64,000 nt of DNA from Dactylonectria macrodidyma (lineage: Eukaryota > Ascomycota > Sordariomycetes > Hypocreales > Nectriaceae): assembly GCA_020744425.1 (NCBI GenBank), contig JAGMUV010000003.1, positions 992,001 to 1,056,000 on the forward strand. The letters run 5' to 3'. Shown here piece by piece: positions 36,101 to 45,931 of this stretch; position 1 is the stretch's first letter, and each line of letters starts with the position of its first letter. The notes beneath the pieces are model-generated. The model saw only the letters and a program-made list of their open reading frames with translations, did no database searches and was not told the DNA's origin. The position numbers were made by a program, and so were the translations under genes.

Positions 36101-37077
36101 TTGCTTGCATCGCATTGGTGTACTGCGTTATTGCGCCCCTGATTTCCATCTTCGCCATCATCACCTTTGGCCTGCTATGGGTTGCCCAGCGATACGCAAT
36201 GCTTTATGTGACGCGATTTGAGAACGATACCGGCGGCGTACTATACCCTCGGGCTATTAACCAGACGTTCACCGGAATCTATGTCATGGAGCTCTGCATT
36301 GCAGGTCTCTTCTTTCTGGTGAGGAATGAAAAGGGCGCAAGTACTTGCACGACTCACGGAATCATCATGATTGTGGTACTCATTTTGACCATCATCTACC
36401 AAGTCCTGCTCAACATGTCATTCGCGCCCCTCTTCCGCTACCTGCCCATCACATTCGAGGATGAAGCAGTTCTCCGAGATGAAGCGTTCCAGCGCGCTCA
36501 AGATCGTCGCCTTGGTCTCGTCGATGAAGAATCTTCTGACGATGACGATGAAAATGGGGACATTAACAGAGAGAAATTGAACCAGATGGATGGGAACCAG
36601 TCTATCCGGATGGAACGATTTGGCTCGATTCGACGCCCAGCCCACAAGGTTGGAGCATGGGCCAAGGGCGGAGGCAACCAGATCCGCAAGCTTGCGATGG
36701 TTAACCCGAGCAAGGACAAAGCCAAGCGAGCATCACAATACCGAAGAAGCCACCGCCAGAAGGACCTTGAGGCCCAGCGCGCGATAGGAGAGGCGCTCTA
36801 TGGAGGAATACACGACGAAATCGAGGATCTCACCCCCGAGGAGCGAGACGTGCTCACCCAGCACGCATTCCAACACGAGGCTCTCCGAGCCCGCCGACCC
36901 ACGGTCTGGATCCCTCGCGATGACCTCGGTGTCAGCGATGATGAGATTCGGCGGACTAAAAAATATAGCGATCACATCTGGATTAGCAACGAAGGCACAG
37001 CCCTTGACAGCAAGGTGCGCGTTGTCTACGGAAAGGCACCACCCGACTTTTCAGAGATCGATCTGATCAATCTGTAA
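33200..37077 (+). CDS. CSC1/OSCA-type calcium-permeable channel (DUF221, Rsn1/Phm7 family)
   Basis: A two-exon gene for 1274 aa (exons 33200-33558 and 33612-37077). Members are membrane proteins with about ten to eleven helices; plant OSCA1, yeast Csc1 and animal TMEM63 act as osmotically or mechanically gated cation channels. Order seen: a Ser/Ala/Thr-rich extracellular leader (residues 1-85), a first TM helix (about 88-113), the KPKTYLVPERERT linker, two more TM helices (about 150-270), a long cytosolic region, then the conserved C-terminal pore block from AITWWQEWLRTG onward with about seven helices. The protein ends with the fungal Phm7 tail (DLTPEERDVLTQHAF, TVWIPRDDLGVSDDE). The cytosolic loop is enlarged by a Lys/Glu-rich coiled and disordered stretch of about 200 residues (roughly 310-500). 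A plasma-membrane location is expected for the family. Confidence 0.93.
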
Positions 37078-37932
37078 CACCACACAACGCGTTTTTATGA
37101 ATTACAAGCACGCAACGCACAGCATTGTTTTTCTTTCTTTCTTTCTTTCTTTCTTTCTTATTACATGGCGTATGCGAGAGTTATTTGCTTCGTGGCGCGC
37201 TGCCACAAACGCGCAGCTTGCTGGCAAGATGCGGCAGGGGAAAAGAGCTTCGAACGGCAATACCCAAGAGGATATCATGGTCCTGAGCTGAGACGGAAAA
37301 GGGAGGCAACAAACCTAGAGATGTTAGCTTTTTATTAGACTTACGAATACACAAAATCGATCACATGTACATTGCTAGGCAGACATTTCTGCACGCTCCC
37401 CCCTCGCTTTTGAACGAAAACATGGAAATACGGACTGGAAGAAATTGCGTCTCAATATATTCAAAGTCTAGTAAGCTATGTAGTATTCTCAAGTTATATC
37501 TACTCCTCTCCGAGAAGCGCGTACTGAATCCTCTGATCAGTGTCTCTGGGCAGCCTCGCTGCTACACGTCATACAAGACAATTCATGGTCTATTATTTGA
37601 CTGTAAGGTGGAAAATATGTGAAATTCTCATCCCTCGGTCTAAGAACCGTAGTGTAACAATGCTGGCTGTGTAATAAATCCAAGTCTAATGTGCAACATG
37701 CACCATAAAAAACAACTCAACGCCTCACATGTCCTCCAATCATGCCTCGTGACAACCGACGTTCCCGTCCCTGCACGTTAAGGTGCTGGGAGACAAAACA
37801 GCCAGATGCTGGCTTCCCACTATTCTCCGTGCAACGCCGTCCCAATGATGCCGTCTTTCTGGGCGTTTTCTCATGTTTTGCCCCTCCTCGAACGCCGTTG
37901 AGGTGCCCGAGAGGGTTTCTAAATGCCCTTGT
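37078..37932. other. Intergenic, between convergent genes
   Basis: The 3' flanks of the channel gene (plus) and the lipid hydrolase gene (minus) meet here. A TTTC microsatellite lies at 37128-37159. The short open frames have no support. Confidence 0.5.
37128..37159. repeat. (TTTC)n microsatellite
   Basis: About seven uninterrupted copies of TTTC lie 50 bp past the channel stop codon, probably in its 3' untranslated region. The length is likely to vary among strains. Confidence 0.9.
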
Positions 37933-39557
37933 CTATAAGCCCCGCCGCCGCCTTTCTGCCTCCTTGGTGTCCTCTAACTCCTTGCGGACCATGTCGTTGA
38001 ACTCGTCGGGGTTGTCGAGATACAGGTGGTGACCGGCCTTGGTGACCATGAGGACCTTGTTGCTGCCGTTCTCGCACCGCCTCTCCTCGTCTGTGCCGTT
38101 GAGCAAGGCCCTCCGCTTGGCCGCATTTAGCTTCTCTTGGGCCGCCAGCCCGCCTGCCACATCCATCCAGTCGTTTTCGCCATACATGAAGACGATCGGA
38201 ATGCCCGTCTCCTTCAGAGCCTTGGCGCCGTTCGGCTGGGGGATAGACTGTCGGCCAACCTCATGGATGCGATTAATAACTGGCCGGCGAGCGTACGCGC
38301 CAGGAGCAAGGATGTATGCGAGCGCATACTCTCCACTGCCCTTTTGCTTGAAGATGGAGAATGAGTAGTCGTGGAGAGCCTGGGCTTCCTTCGGGGGTAG
38401 ATGGTTAAATCTTCGAGAACTCCACCCAGAGACGAACCTGGGGCCCAGAGGCCCAGTCAGTCGCACGACGCTGAATGGAGAGATGTTCGCGTCCCAAAGC
38501 CAGACAAACCAGCTCGGTAGAGGGCGCTTGATGACCACGTGGGCGGGTTTGTGCCTTGCTAGCGTGCTGGCGGCCTCGGTGGTGGTCTGCTGATCATCGA
38601 TGAATTCGCTCTGCAGGGTAGATTCTTGGGGTTCGGGCATGGCAGCGTTGACAGCGTAGGGGTCCTCGGGAATTCCTACGGGAGAGGCGAGGATCAACTT
38701 CTTCAAGTGGCCGGGGTATTTAATGGCATAGGAAACGGCCAAGTATCCGCCGAGTGAGTGTCCTAATAGCGTGAACCTCTCAATTTTGCGGGCTTTGCGC
38801 CACTCTTCGAGAGCATCGATGAACCAGCTCTCAGCCTCGATGACCTGCTCCTCCTTATCCTTGGCGTGTATCTTGAACGGGGGCCGTGTTGAGTTACCCA
38901 TGCCCAACATATCGAGAGCATACAGCTTAAGACCCTGGACACGCGAAAGAGGCTCAAAGTTCTTGTAGAAGAAGCCGAGGCCGGCGCCGTAACCGTGAAG
39001 CATGACGAGGGTTTCTTCGGTTTCTTCTCCGACTCTTTCTACTGACACTTCGTTCAGGGCGCGGTCCTTGCCCGAGAGCTGGACCATAGTTCGTCGCCAA
39101 ATTCGAGTTCCGTAGGGATCGGTTTTGTTGATGGCATTCGGGTGAGTAATGGCGCCGGTGGCTTCTTTTAGGTATGGCATGTGGCTAAGGACATTGTGTT
39201 CGACTTTTTGAGGGCTTAAGCCGCACCACTGACAGCAACTTGTTAGTTTAGACTCCTTCGATGGCAGCTGGACCAGCGACTGGCCCGCGGCTGAGACATC
39301 TTTCAGTGCGCACTCACCCATTGGTATGCAGCGTCCTTGTAGCCCATGGGGAAGAAGGGGGCTGCCGAGCGAGCGGGAGGCGCCTGCCTGTAGTCGTCTG
39401 CATGGTCGGCAGGGCGCGAAGGCGGCGGGCGGACTGTGCCGTCGGTGGTCGACATGTTGCACTTGGTAGACTTGGATGACTTGGTCGAGGGGAGAGATGC
39501 GGCGAGAGAGATGCGTGAGAGTTGCAACACGGCCGACGAGGTTTGGAGCTTGAGCAT
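37933..39557 (-). CDS. Alpha/beta hydrolase, CLD1/ICT1/ABHD4-5-like lipid deacylase or acyltransferase
   Basis: A two-exon gene for 511 aa (exons 39318-39557 and 37933-39228). The fold is shown by HGYGAGLGFFYKN (oxyanion region, residue 158 on), the nucleophile elbow GHSLGG with Ser238, and the late HHLYLDNP motif (about 480) that matches the HxxxxD acyltransferase box of CGI-58/ABHD5, Ict1 and Cld1. In yeast Cld1 is the mitochondrial cardiolipin deacylase and Ict1 a lysophosphatidate acyltransferase; which one this resembles more cannot be decided by eye. The first 30 residues are basic and Ser/Thr/Leu-rich with no acidic residue, as in a mitochondrial presequence. A second in-frame ATG at codon 35 (39455, A at -3) would give a form without it. 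The promoter is shared with the Spo7-like gene. Confidence 0.9.
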
Positions 39558-40721
39558 GCCTGGTGCAAGCGTACGGGGGCCGGGGCGCTTATGAAGCCCC
39601 AGGCCGCCGATAAAAAGAATAAGGAGGCGCGGCCAGGTAGTCCAGGTATGCCAATGGGATGACGTCCTCCGCTTCGTAGGTGTAGAGCCACCACGTTGAA
39701 CAGGTTACAGCCCGGAGTTAAGGCAGATTCGGATTTTGAATCGTTCCGACGCCGGTGGAAAGGTGGAAATGCGGGAATGCCGGCGCTATGGTGGTGAAGT
39801 CCGCAGGTGAGAGGTATGACGGCGCATTGCAGGTCCGAATGCGAAATCTTAGAAATGACGCAGTTGTAGGAGAGAAAGAGAGACGGTAAGAGAAGATTCC
39901 TCAGAAGCAGAAGCGGCAGCAAAGTGTGAAGAGGCGGCGAAGGCGGCGGGATATATCGGTTCTCGTCGTCTCCTCCGAACCGTGGCAGCCGGTTCTAGGT
40001 GTCGTCCACTCGTCCACTCTGCACTTTTTATTAGTCCCTAGTTGCCGATTCTTTGCTGGGGACAAAGAGAAAAACGCGCTAGTTTCCACATGCCCGCAAA
40101 GGACAATCCCCCAACGTGTTGGGAGAATCTGCTGTAATTGGCGCTTGGACCCTACCTCTGGGCTTTCTGCTGTCCACTGTACGCGTCTACTACTAGTTAG
40201 TAACAGCAGTAAGGAAGGTACCTAGACCTCCCTCACTAACGGGAATCTCCACTGCCCTGCCCCGGCCATCACTGATCAGTATTCTCCGCTTGTATCGCCT
40301 GTGCTGAGCCAACGAGCCCCCAGTTGTTGGTCCATCCAAAGTGCTGCAGCGATCACTCGCCCATGTGATGACGTTCCATGCCGCCCGCCACTAGACCGTC
40401 CACCCACACCCGAAAAAAGGCACCACCAAAAGACACCAACTCATCCACGACTCCAACAGTAGGGAGGCTAGACCGCGATTTGCGCCATCTTCAGCCTCTC
40501 TCCAACCCTCATCAAACTTCCTTCCTGCGATTCCTCTGCCGACCGACGAAGTGACCACTCGTTCCTGCTGTCAGGGCCTGCGCTCGGCCGCTTGAGCCGT
40601 CTCCCTCAGCCTCTGATCCGTCGCCGCATGGTCATAAGCTCTCCCTGATCGGCTGACCTCCAGCCCCTTGGGTCCCGTACCGAATAAACCCCTTCGGGTC
40701 GCGAATCAACCTCTTCTCAAC
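39558..40721. promoter_or_regulatory. Shared divergent promoter of lipid hydrolase and Spo7-like genes
   Basis: 1.16 kb between two head-to-head genes that both concern phospholipid metabolism. The half adjoining the Spo7-like gene (40430-40720) is pyrimidine-rich with no good ATG, as expected of a leader. A CCTAGGTA half-site is at 40217-40225. Coregulation is inferred only from arrangement. Confidence 0.4.
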
Positions 40722-42044
40722 ATGGCTGACGACCTCGATTCTATCGTTAAGGGCGCATCTCTCCCGTCACAGGGCGTCAAGGATGCCGTCGGCACCAACT
40801 CCTCCAACAAACCAGGCGATCCTCTCAGCCACACACCGAGCTCCCCTTCCATGATATATCTCAATCTGCTCATCCTCGAAGCGTCCTTGCGAGCCCAGTT
40901 CCTCGAATTGCGGGCGAGAAAGCGCCATCATACCTTCTTTCTTACCCTGCTGACATTGTGGATTGCCCTCTTCGGATATGCCCTGTTCTTGGCCCCCCGC
41001 GAGGACGGTCGAGGTGTGGGCGGCTCCATCTACTGGGCAGTCGAGGGCGCTGAAAAGGTTTGTCTCATGGGCGGCATCATCACTGCGGTCCTCGTGTGGG
41101 CAACTGGAATCTGGGATCGCGGAATTCGATGGCCGCGACGCTGGTTTGTCATCTCGAACCGAGGACTACGAGGCTTCAACTGCAAGCTCGTCATAATACG
41201 ACGACCCTTGTGGTCGGAAGCGCTCTCGACCATTGGTTTCTTTCTCACGTACGGCCTCTTCTCTCACACCGCCAGCTCGTCTTATCGATATGTCGAACCC
41301 GGTCTTTTGCGCGACGTTGACAAGGATCTGCAACTGTCCAATGAGAACCATCCCACCCTGGTGCTCCCTCACGACGACGAAGAACGAGCTGGACACGAGG
41401 AGGATCTTGCGCCTGGGGGCGACTATGTGAAACTGCTCCTGCTTGCCAAGCCCTTTTCCGCAAACTTTCGAGAGAATTGGGAGTTGTACCGCACAGAATA
41501 CTGGGAGAAGGAGAATGAGCGCCGTGCCTTGTTGCGCCAGAGAGTCAAGGAGCGAGACCGCCAGCTTGCTAAGCAACAATATGGATGGTTTTGGTGGCTT
41601 CCGTGGCGACAGCCTCAACATCGACGACCTGACCTGGAGAAGAGCCATCCGCACCATGCGCATCCGCGTCACCTTGTGGTTGAGAAAGAGCGCAGACGTC
41701 GTGGTAGCAGTGTCCGCCGGGCCTCCATGAGCTCAACCAGGAGTCAAACACCAACAATCGATGGCGAGGATCAAATACCCCATCGACGACCTAGCAGCGG
41801 CTCAGTCTCTGGACGTCGGAAGAAACCTTCGACAAGCTCAAAGCCGAAACGACCCGTGAATGAATCGCGATCTGTTACACCGGAGAACCCGTCTCCCTTA
41901 GCCCGGGAGAGAAGTGTCACATTGGAGGCTGCTGCAAATAGCGACCTACGGAACTCAGTCTCGTCGAGATCTAGTGTGGTTTCATCGAGATCTAGCATCG
42001 TGTCGTCGAGATCTAGCATCAGTTCTAGGGAGAGAGAGGGGTGA
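40722..42044 (+). CDS. spo7: Spo7-like subunit of the Nem1-Spo7 phosphatase complex
   Basis: A single-exon gene for 440 aa. Spo7 binds Nem1 in the nuclear/ER membrane; the complex dephosphorylates the phosphatidate phosphatase Pah1 and so sets the balance of phospholipid and triacylglycerol and nuclear shape. The conserved core begins with MIYLNLLILEASLRAQFLELRA (about residue 43), then two TM segments (TFFLTLLTLWIALFGYALFL, and KVCLMGGIITAVLVWATGIW), and continues with WFVISNRGLRGFNCKLVIIRRP and later LLLLAKPFSANFRENWELYR. The C-terminal third is Arg/Ser-rich and disordered and ends in three 7-residue repeats (SSRSSVV, SSRSSIV, SSRSSIS) encoded by a 21-bp tandem repeat. It is longer than yeast Spo7 (about 260 aa) because of that tail. 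The first ATG with a good context was chosen. Confidence 0.92.
   Translation: MADDLDSIVKGASLPSQGVKDAVGTNSSNKPGDPLSHTPSSPSMIYLNLLILEASLRAQFLELRARKRHHTFFLTLLTLWIALFGYALFLAPREDGRGVGGSIYWAVEGAEKVCLMGGIITAVLVWATGIWDRGIRWPRRWFVISNRGLRGFNCKLVIIRRPLWSEALSTIGFFLTYGLFSHTASSSYRYVEPGLLRDVDKDLQLSNENHPTLVLPHDDEERAGHEEDLAPGGDYVKLLLLAKPFSANFRENWELYRTEYWEKENERRALLRQRVKERDRQLAKQQYGWFWWLPWRQPQHRRPDLEKSHPHHAHPRHLVVEKERRRRGSSVRRASMSSTRSQTPTIDGEDQIPHRRPSSGSVSGRRKKPSTSSKPKRPVNESRSVTPENPSPLARERSVTLEAAANSDLRNSVSSRSSVVSSRSSIVSSRSSISSREREG
41961..42023 (+). repeat. 21-bp in-frame coding repeat, three copies
   Basis: Three copies of a 21-bp unit (TCGTCGAGATCTAGCATCGTG type) stand in frame at the end of the Spo7-like gene, each encoding SSRSS plus two residues. 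All three contain an AGATCT site. Near-identity at the DNA level, including silent positions, suggests recent duplication. Confidence 0.9.
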
Positions 42045-42434
42045 CGAAAGATTGAGTGAATGCAGTCTTAAACATTGATGGATACACATTGAACAATTCC
42101 TTGAAAGATAAACTTGTGATGTCGCAATTCTCAATCCTTCGGAAGCAATTGCCGATGAGCAACCGGTTTTCCCCCAACTAGGAAGCTGGGAAAAGCCCCA
42201 TTGAGTCACACAATATGCAGGGACTTTTGTGTTGATCGCCTGTATCGATATCCCACTGGCTTCAGCAGGTATATTATTTGGCTTGAAGTCACTGGACTGC
42301 TGTATGCTCACAGCAACTCACTTCGGCTTTTTCTTATCGCTTGTGCCACCCACCATCATTTTGTCTTGTACAGCTGAATCTTGCTGTCTGCTGCATGCAA
42401 CTCGTCGATCCTCATTTACTCTCAAACTACCGTC
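42045..42434. other. Intergenic, Spo7-like 3' flank and GNAT promoter
   Basis: A short spacer between two plus-strand genes. The last 120 bases are C/T-rich and probably hold the leader of the acetyltransferase. Nothing else is seen. Confidence 0.5.
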
Positions 42435-43103
42435 ATGGCCTTTAAAGCAATGTCCTCAGAAGCTGGGAAGGTGTCCCATATCGGAACTCTCGTAGAGTCT
42501 AAAACCTTGCCAATTTCTCTGCGAAACCTACAACTGGAGGATGCCCCGGCATTCGCCCGTTTGCTCTCGGACCCCCGCAATAGCTCGGACCCGAATATTA
42601 AGCCCATGGACGTATCCACCGCAGAGACCGTTATCATTCGTATGAGAGAGTCGGCCTCTGAGCCGACTATCTACGACACCAATGGGAAAGTCCTGGCTGG
42701 CCCTGGTCGCGTCAACCTCGCGGTGGTGCTCAAGTCGGAGGACCAACCTGAAGGGACTATGATCGGCCTGGGCGGGTACGGCGCTATCAAAGAGCTCGAG
42801 CGCGACGGGCAGAAGCTCCGCGCTGGGGACGTGGGCGTGCTGATCGACGCCGACTACAGGGGCAAGGGATATGCGACCGAGGCGTTGAAATTGGCCATGG
42901 ATTTGGGTTTCGCAGGTGTTGGACAGGGCGGGCTACAGCTCGACCGCATCACCATCACCACACTCGACGACAACGAGCCTGTCATCAAACTCGTTAACGA
43001 CAAGCTAGGGCTGAGCGGTAAGAGTGTGAAGAGGGAGGCAGAGATTGCAGGCAAGATGGAGCTGTACTGGGAGCTCAAGAAAGGCGATTGGGTAAAGAAT
43101 TGA
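42435..43103 (+). CDS. GNAT-family N-acetyltransferase (RimJ/RimL-like)
   Basis: A single-exon gene for 222 aa. GNAT enzymes move an acetyl group from acetyl-CoA to an amine. The acetyl-CoA-binding motif A is clear: VGVLIDADYRGKGYATEALKLAMD (about residues 135-158), with the R-G-K-G-Y pyrophosphate loop. Before it, LPISLRNLQLEDAPAFARLLSDP is the typical beta1-alpha1 start of the Acetyltransf_3 type, and DDNEPVIKLVNDKLGL is the usual C-terminal motif B region. The protein is soluble and has no targeting signal. The substrate (protein N-terminus, metabolite or drug) cannot be predicted. The ATG at 42435 was chosen; upstream in-frame codons look like leader. Confidence 0.88.
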   Translation: MAFKAMSSEAGKVSHIGTLVESKTLPISLRNLQLEDAPAFARLLSDPRNSSDPNIKPMDVSTAETVIIRMRESASEPTIYDTNGKVLAGPGRVNLAVVLKSEDQPEGTMIGLGGYGAIKELERDGQKLRAGDVGVLIDADYRGKGYATEALKLAMDLGFAGVGQGGLQLDRITITTLDDNEPVIKLVNDKLGLSGKSVKREAEIAGKMELYWELKKGDWVKN

Positions 43104-43236
43104 AGGTCTTGTCATCATCTATCACGATAGCTAGGTAGGTTCCCCAAACCAACTCCGATGTCCAAAAAGTAAATCAAGCTTTCACCGAACCTGAACTCCA
43201 AAAAAGCTTATGTCTCCCTAATGCCTTGGTCGTGAT

Positions 43237-43375
43237 GAGAAGAAAAGGAGAAAAGAAGAAGAGAAGAAGAGAAGAAGAAGAAGAACGAGAAGAGAAAGAA
43301 GTGAAGAGAGGAGGAGAATGAAGATGAGAAATAGTGAAGAAAAAGGAAGAAGAAGGCAAAAAAAGAAGAAGAAAA
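43237..43375. repeat. Polypurine/polypyrimidine (GAA-rich) tract
   Basis: About 140 bases are almost all A and G on the plus strand, with many GAAGAA and GAGAAG runs and only scattered pyrimidines. It lies between two convergent genes and touches the stop codon of the glycosyltransferase, so it would be a UUCUUC-rich start of that gene's 3' untranslated region. Confidence 0.9.
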
Positions 43376-44926
43376 TCATTGACGTGATGAAGCAGCCGTT
43401 TCCCAAATCAAAACGATGACGCTATCCATAAGCTCATCCGTCGAACGCTTGAACGACGGCGTGTCCTCGACGCTGGCACGCTTCACATAGGCCTGCCACA
43501 CGGAGCCGTCCGAGTCCCGTACGGAGTCCAGCAGGCGCCAGACGCGACGACGACCTGTGTAGAAGAGCATCTTGCGCTTGATGCCGTCGTCGTCGACCAG
43601 CAGCGGACCGATGACGGCCTTGCGCCCCGCGCCGGAGCCCGGCATGTCGGCCATGTTCATGCCGTCCGGGTACTCGGTGACGGCGTAGCCGTTGACCAGG
43701 ATCCAGTTGTCGGTGAAGCGGTACCGCTGCAGGAAGCACGACTCGCCGCACACGTCCGTCACTAGGTGCGCCGTGCTCGGCGTGAGCTGGTGCCGGTCTT
43801 CGGGGTGGTGGAGGGCTAACGGCATGACGCCCGTCTCGTAGCTGTCGGTCCGGGCCGCGTACTCGTCGTTGTCGCTGGGCGAGTAGAAGCTCGGCAGAAC
43901 GTGCATCACCATGTCAGTGTGATGCGTCAAGCAGTCCTGCAGCACGTTGTCCCATCCCTTGTTGTGCGACTTGCCCTTCTCCGCGATGCATGGCAGTCCC
44001 GGGATGCGAGACAGGGCCGACAGAGTCAGGAACACGGCGCCTCCGCCGTACGTCGTCGCGAAGCCGTCGCCGATGGCCCAGTCGGCCCGCTCGCTCGGCA
44101 CGCCCACGTACACATCCCGGTCCGAGTTGTAGCTGAACAGCCGCTGCTGGAGGTACGACAGGTTGGGCAGGAAGACCCTGTCGTCGAGGATGCCGAACCA
44201 CTTCTTACGGTGGCCTTTTTGCGCGAGCTTGCCAGCGAGGTCCTTGACGATCTGCATCATGCCGAGGTACCGCTCAGCGGGCGACATGCGCGCGGTGGTG
44301 GTGGTGATGTGTGCGTCGATGCCCTGGAACTTCAGGATCTCGCTAAGCTCGTCGGCCTGGTGCTCGGGCGACTGGTCCAGGACGAGGAGGAACGTCGCAC
44401 CGTTTCCGAAGCGGTTGCCTCCCGTCAGATACCGCGCCCAGTTCTTGACCATGGCGAAGTCGGCCTCCTTGACCTTCTCGTACGAGGTCGACACGGCGAA
44501 CAGAAAATCAGAGGCGTCCACTTGCGCCGGGAGCGGCCCGCCGGGGACCGTCACGTCCAGCTGCCTCTGGGCGACGAGTTGGGAGCGGATGGGATTGTCC
44601 ACATCGATGGAGTTGAACTCGTTGGAGTGGAAGTCGGCGTTGAGGTTCGTCACCGACTCCGGCTCCGAGTCCTGCTCGAGGGTCCGGATTCGCCATGCCG
44701 ACCACGCCGTGTGGTTTGTGAGGCCGTATTCCTTCTTGAGGCGGTTCAAGTACTGCTCCTCGGCCGGCGGGCCCTCGGCCGCGAGACCATTGAGGTCGAT
44801 CTTGATGTTCCTCGCCTGCGACCGCGACAGGCGATTCGTGTAAAGGAAGAGGATGACGACCAGGACGGCGAACAACAGCCGAATGGCCTTGGAGGGCAGG
44901 GCTGGGGGGCCGGTGAGCACGACCAT
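43376..44926 (-). CDS. GT31-like glycosyltransferase, type II membrane protein
   Basis: A single-exon gene for 516 aa. After a 15-residue cytosolic start there is one signal-anchor helix (IRLLFAVLVVILFLY), followed by a lumenal domain, the layout of Golgi glycosyltransferases. The domain resembles fungal fringe-like GT31 proteins: KKWFGILDDRVFLPNLSYLQQRL, then VYVGVPSERADW, GFATTYGGGAVFLTLSALSRIP, a Cys near PGLPCI, and GWDNVLQDCL. The sugar and acceptor are unknown. Oddly, the place of the metal-binding Asp triplet (DDD in fringe-type enzymes) reads D-D-R, and the usual GD before the last motif reads GWDN. It may be inactive, metal-independent, or use a shifted motif. A longer in-frame start lies at 45001, but the ATG at 44926 gives the standard short tail before the anchor. 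Confidence 0.78.
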   Translation of the reverse strand: MVVLTGPPALPSKAIRLLFAVLVVILFLYTNRLSRSQARNIKIDLNGLAAEGPPAEEQYLNRLKKEYGLTNHTAWSAWRIRTLEQDSEPESVTNLNADFHSNEFNSIDVDNPIRSQLVAQRQLDVTVPGGPLPAQVDASDFLFAVSTSYEKVKEADFAMVKNWARYLTGGNRFGNGATFLLVLDQSPEHQADELSEILKFQGIDAHITTTTARMSPAERYLGMMQIVKDLAGKLAQKGHRKKWFGILDDRVFLPNLSYLQQRLFSYNSDRDVYVGVPSERADWAIGDGFATTYGGGAVFLTLSALSRIPGLPCIAEKGKSHNKGWDNVLQDCLTHHTDMVMHVLPSFYSPSDNDEYAARTDSYETGVMPLALHHPEDRHQLTPSTAHLVTDVCGESCFLQRYRFTDNWILVNGYAVTEYPDGMNMADMPGSGAGRKAVIGPLLVDDDGIKRKMLFYTGRRRVWRLLDSVRDSDGSVWQAYVKRASVEDTPSFKRSTDELMDSVIVLIWETAASSRQ

Positions 44927-45931
44927 GGTGGAGGGGTAAAAATGAATGAAATGAACGTAGGGCAGATGACCAGAATGCGGTAAACCTGACAGCTGTAGCA
45001 ATAAAGGAGTGACTAGAGGTGGGAGGCCAGAGGTCTGGATGAAGGTGAGGCTACCGGCGACCAGCGGGCATGCTGAAAAGCTACAATGAGGGGATCACAC
45101 AACGGCAAGACTCGAGGCGAGAGGCGAGAAGACGATGGACTTTTGGATTTGCGTTACAGTTGGCAGCAGGGGACGTTTTATTAGCCACTCCTACTTAGAC
45201 TACCTACCTTACATGGCAATTCATCCCACACACTTGCAATGATTTGTGGTACAACGTCAGTGACAGATCCAATCCCCCAAGGCCCGTCCCTGAACCAAGT
45301 CTTTAGCAGCTAGACCAGTCCCTGGGCTAATATGGATTGAGTATTGGGTGGGTCGATCATCCTTCAGCCAAGGCGTGAAACTGATAGCCCCGGTTTCAAT
45401 AAGCATGGATACTCACAAGTCAGTGAAGGAGGGGTATCATGGATGAGGAGCAATTTAACCCAGACCGGGGCCGGCGCTGCATACTATCAGCTTGGGTAGA
45501 TTGGCGCCAATGACGGGGTCTGTCGCGTTGTGGTGCAATCGTGGACACCAGTGTGCAATCGTCACCAACAGCACGCACAAAAGGCAAGGATCAGAAGGAG
45601 CCTCTTCAGGAACCGATGGAATGACAGGATTGCGATTGGATTCGATGGACCCTTGGAGTGCATCTGCATCTCTCGTCTGATGTCAGAACACATCAACCCC
45701 TGTTTCTCTATTGCTCTTTTGAACCTTTCGCCCTATTGACCTGGTGCCTTGCAAACTGCGACTGAGTGGACGTTGCATACGCCGGACTCTCACCAGCAAC
45801 ACACTAATTCAGTTACATGGTAGCATCGTCTGCTTGCTCTGAGCGGGTTATGTCGATTTTCGGCAAGGACGCAAGTCCAGCGCTTGCGACCGTTACTCGA
45901 GAGCCCTGACCGCCGGCTGGTATCCTAGTCC
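44927..45931. other. Intergenic, glycosyltransferase promoter
   Basis: This holds the glycosyltransferase promoter and the 3' flank of the SLATT gene (both minus). A CCTACC half-palindrome is near 45202. Two overlapping short plus-strand frames (45492-45739) have no support. Confidence 0.5.

Noticed and set aside
43901..44983. 360-codon open frame antisense to the glycosyltransferase
   Set aside because: It is a shadow caused by the strong G/C third-position bias of the real gene; it has no domain and a His/Arg/Val-rich composition typical of antisense frames.
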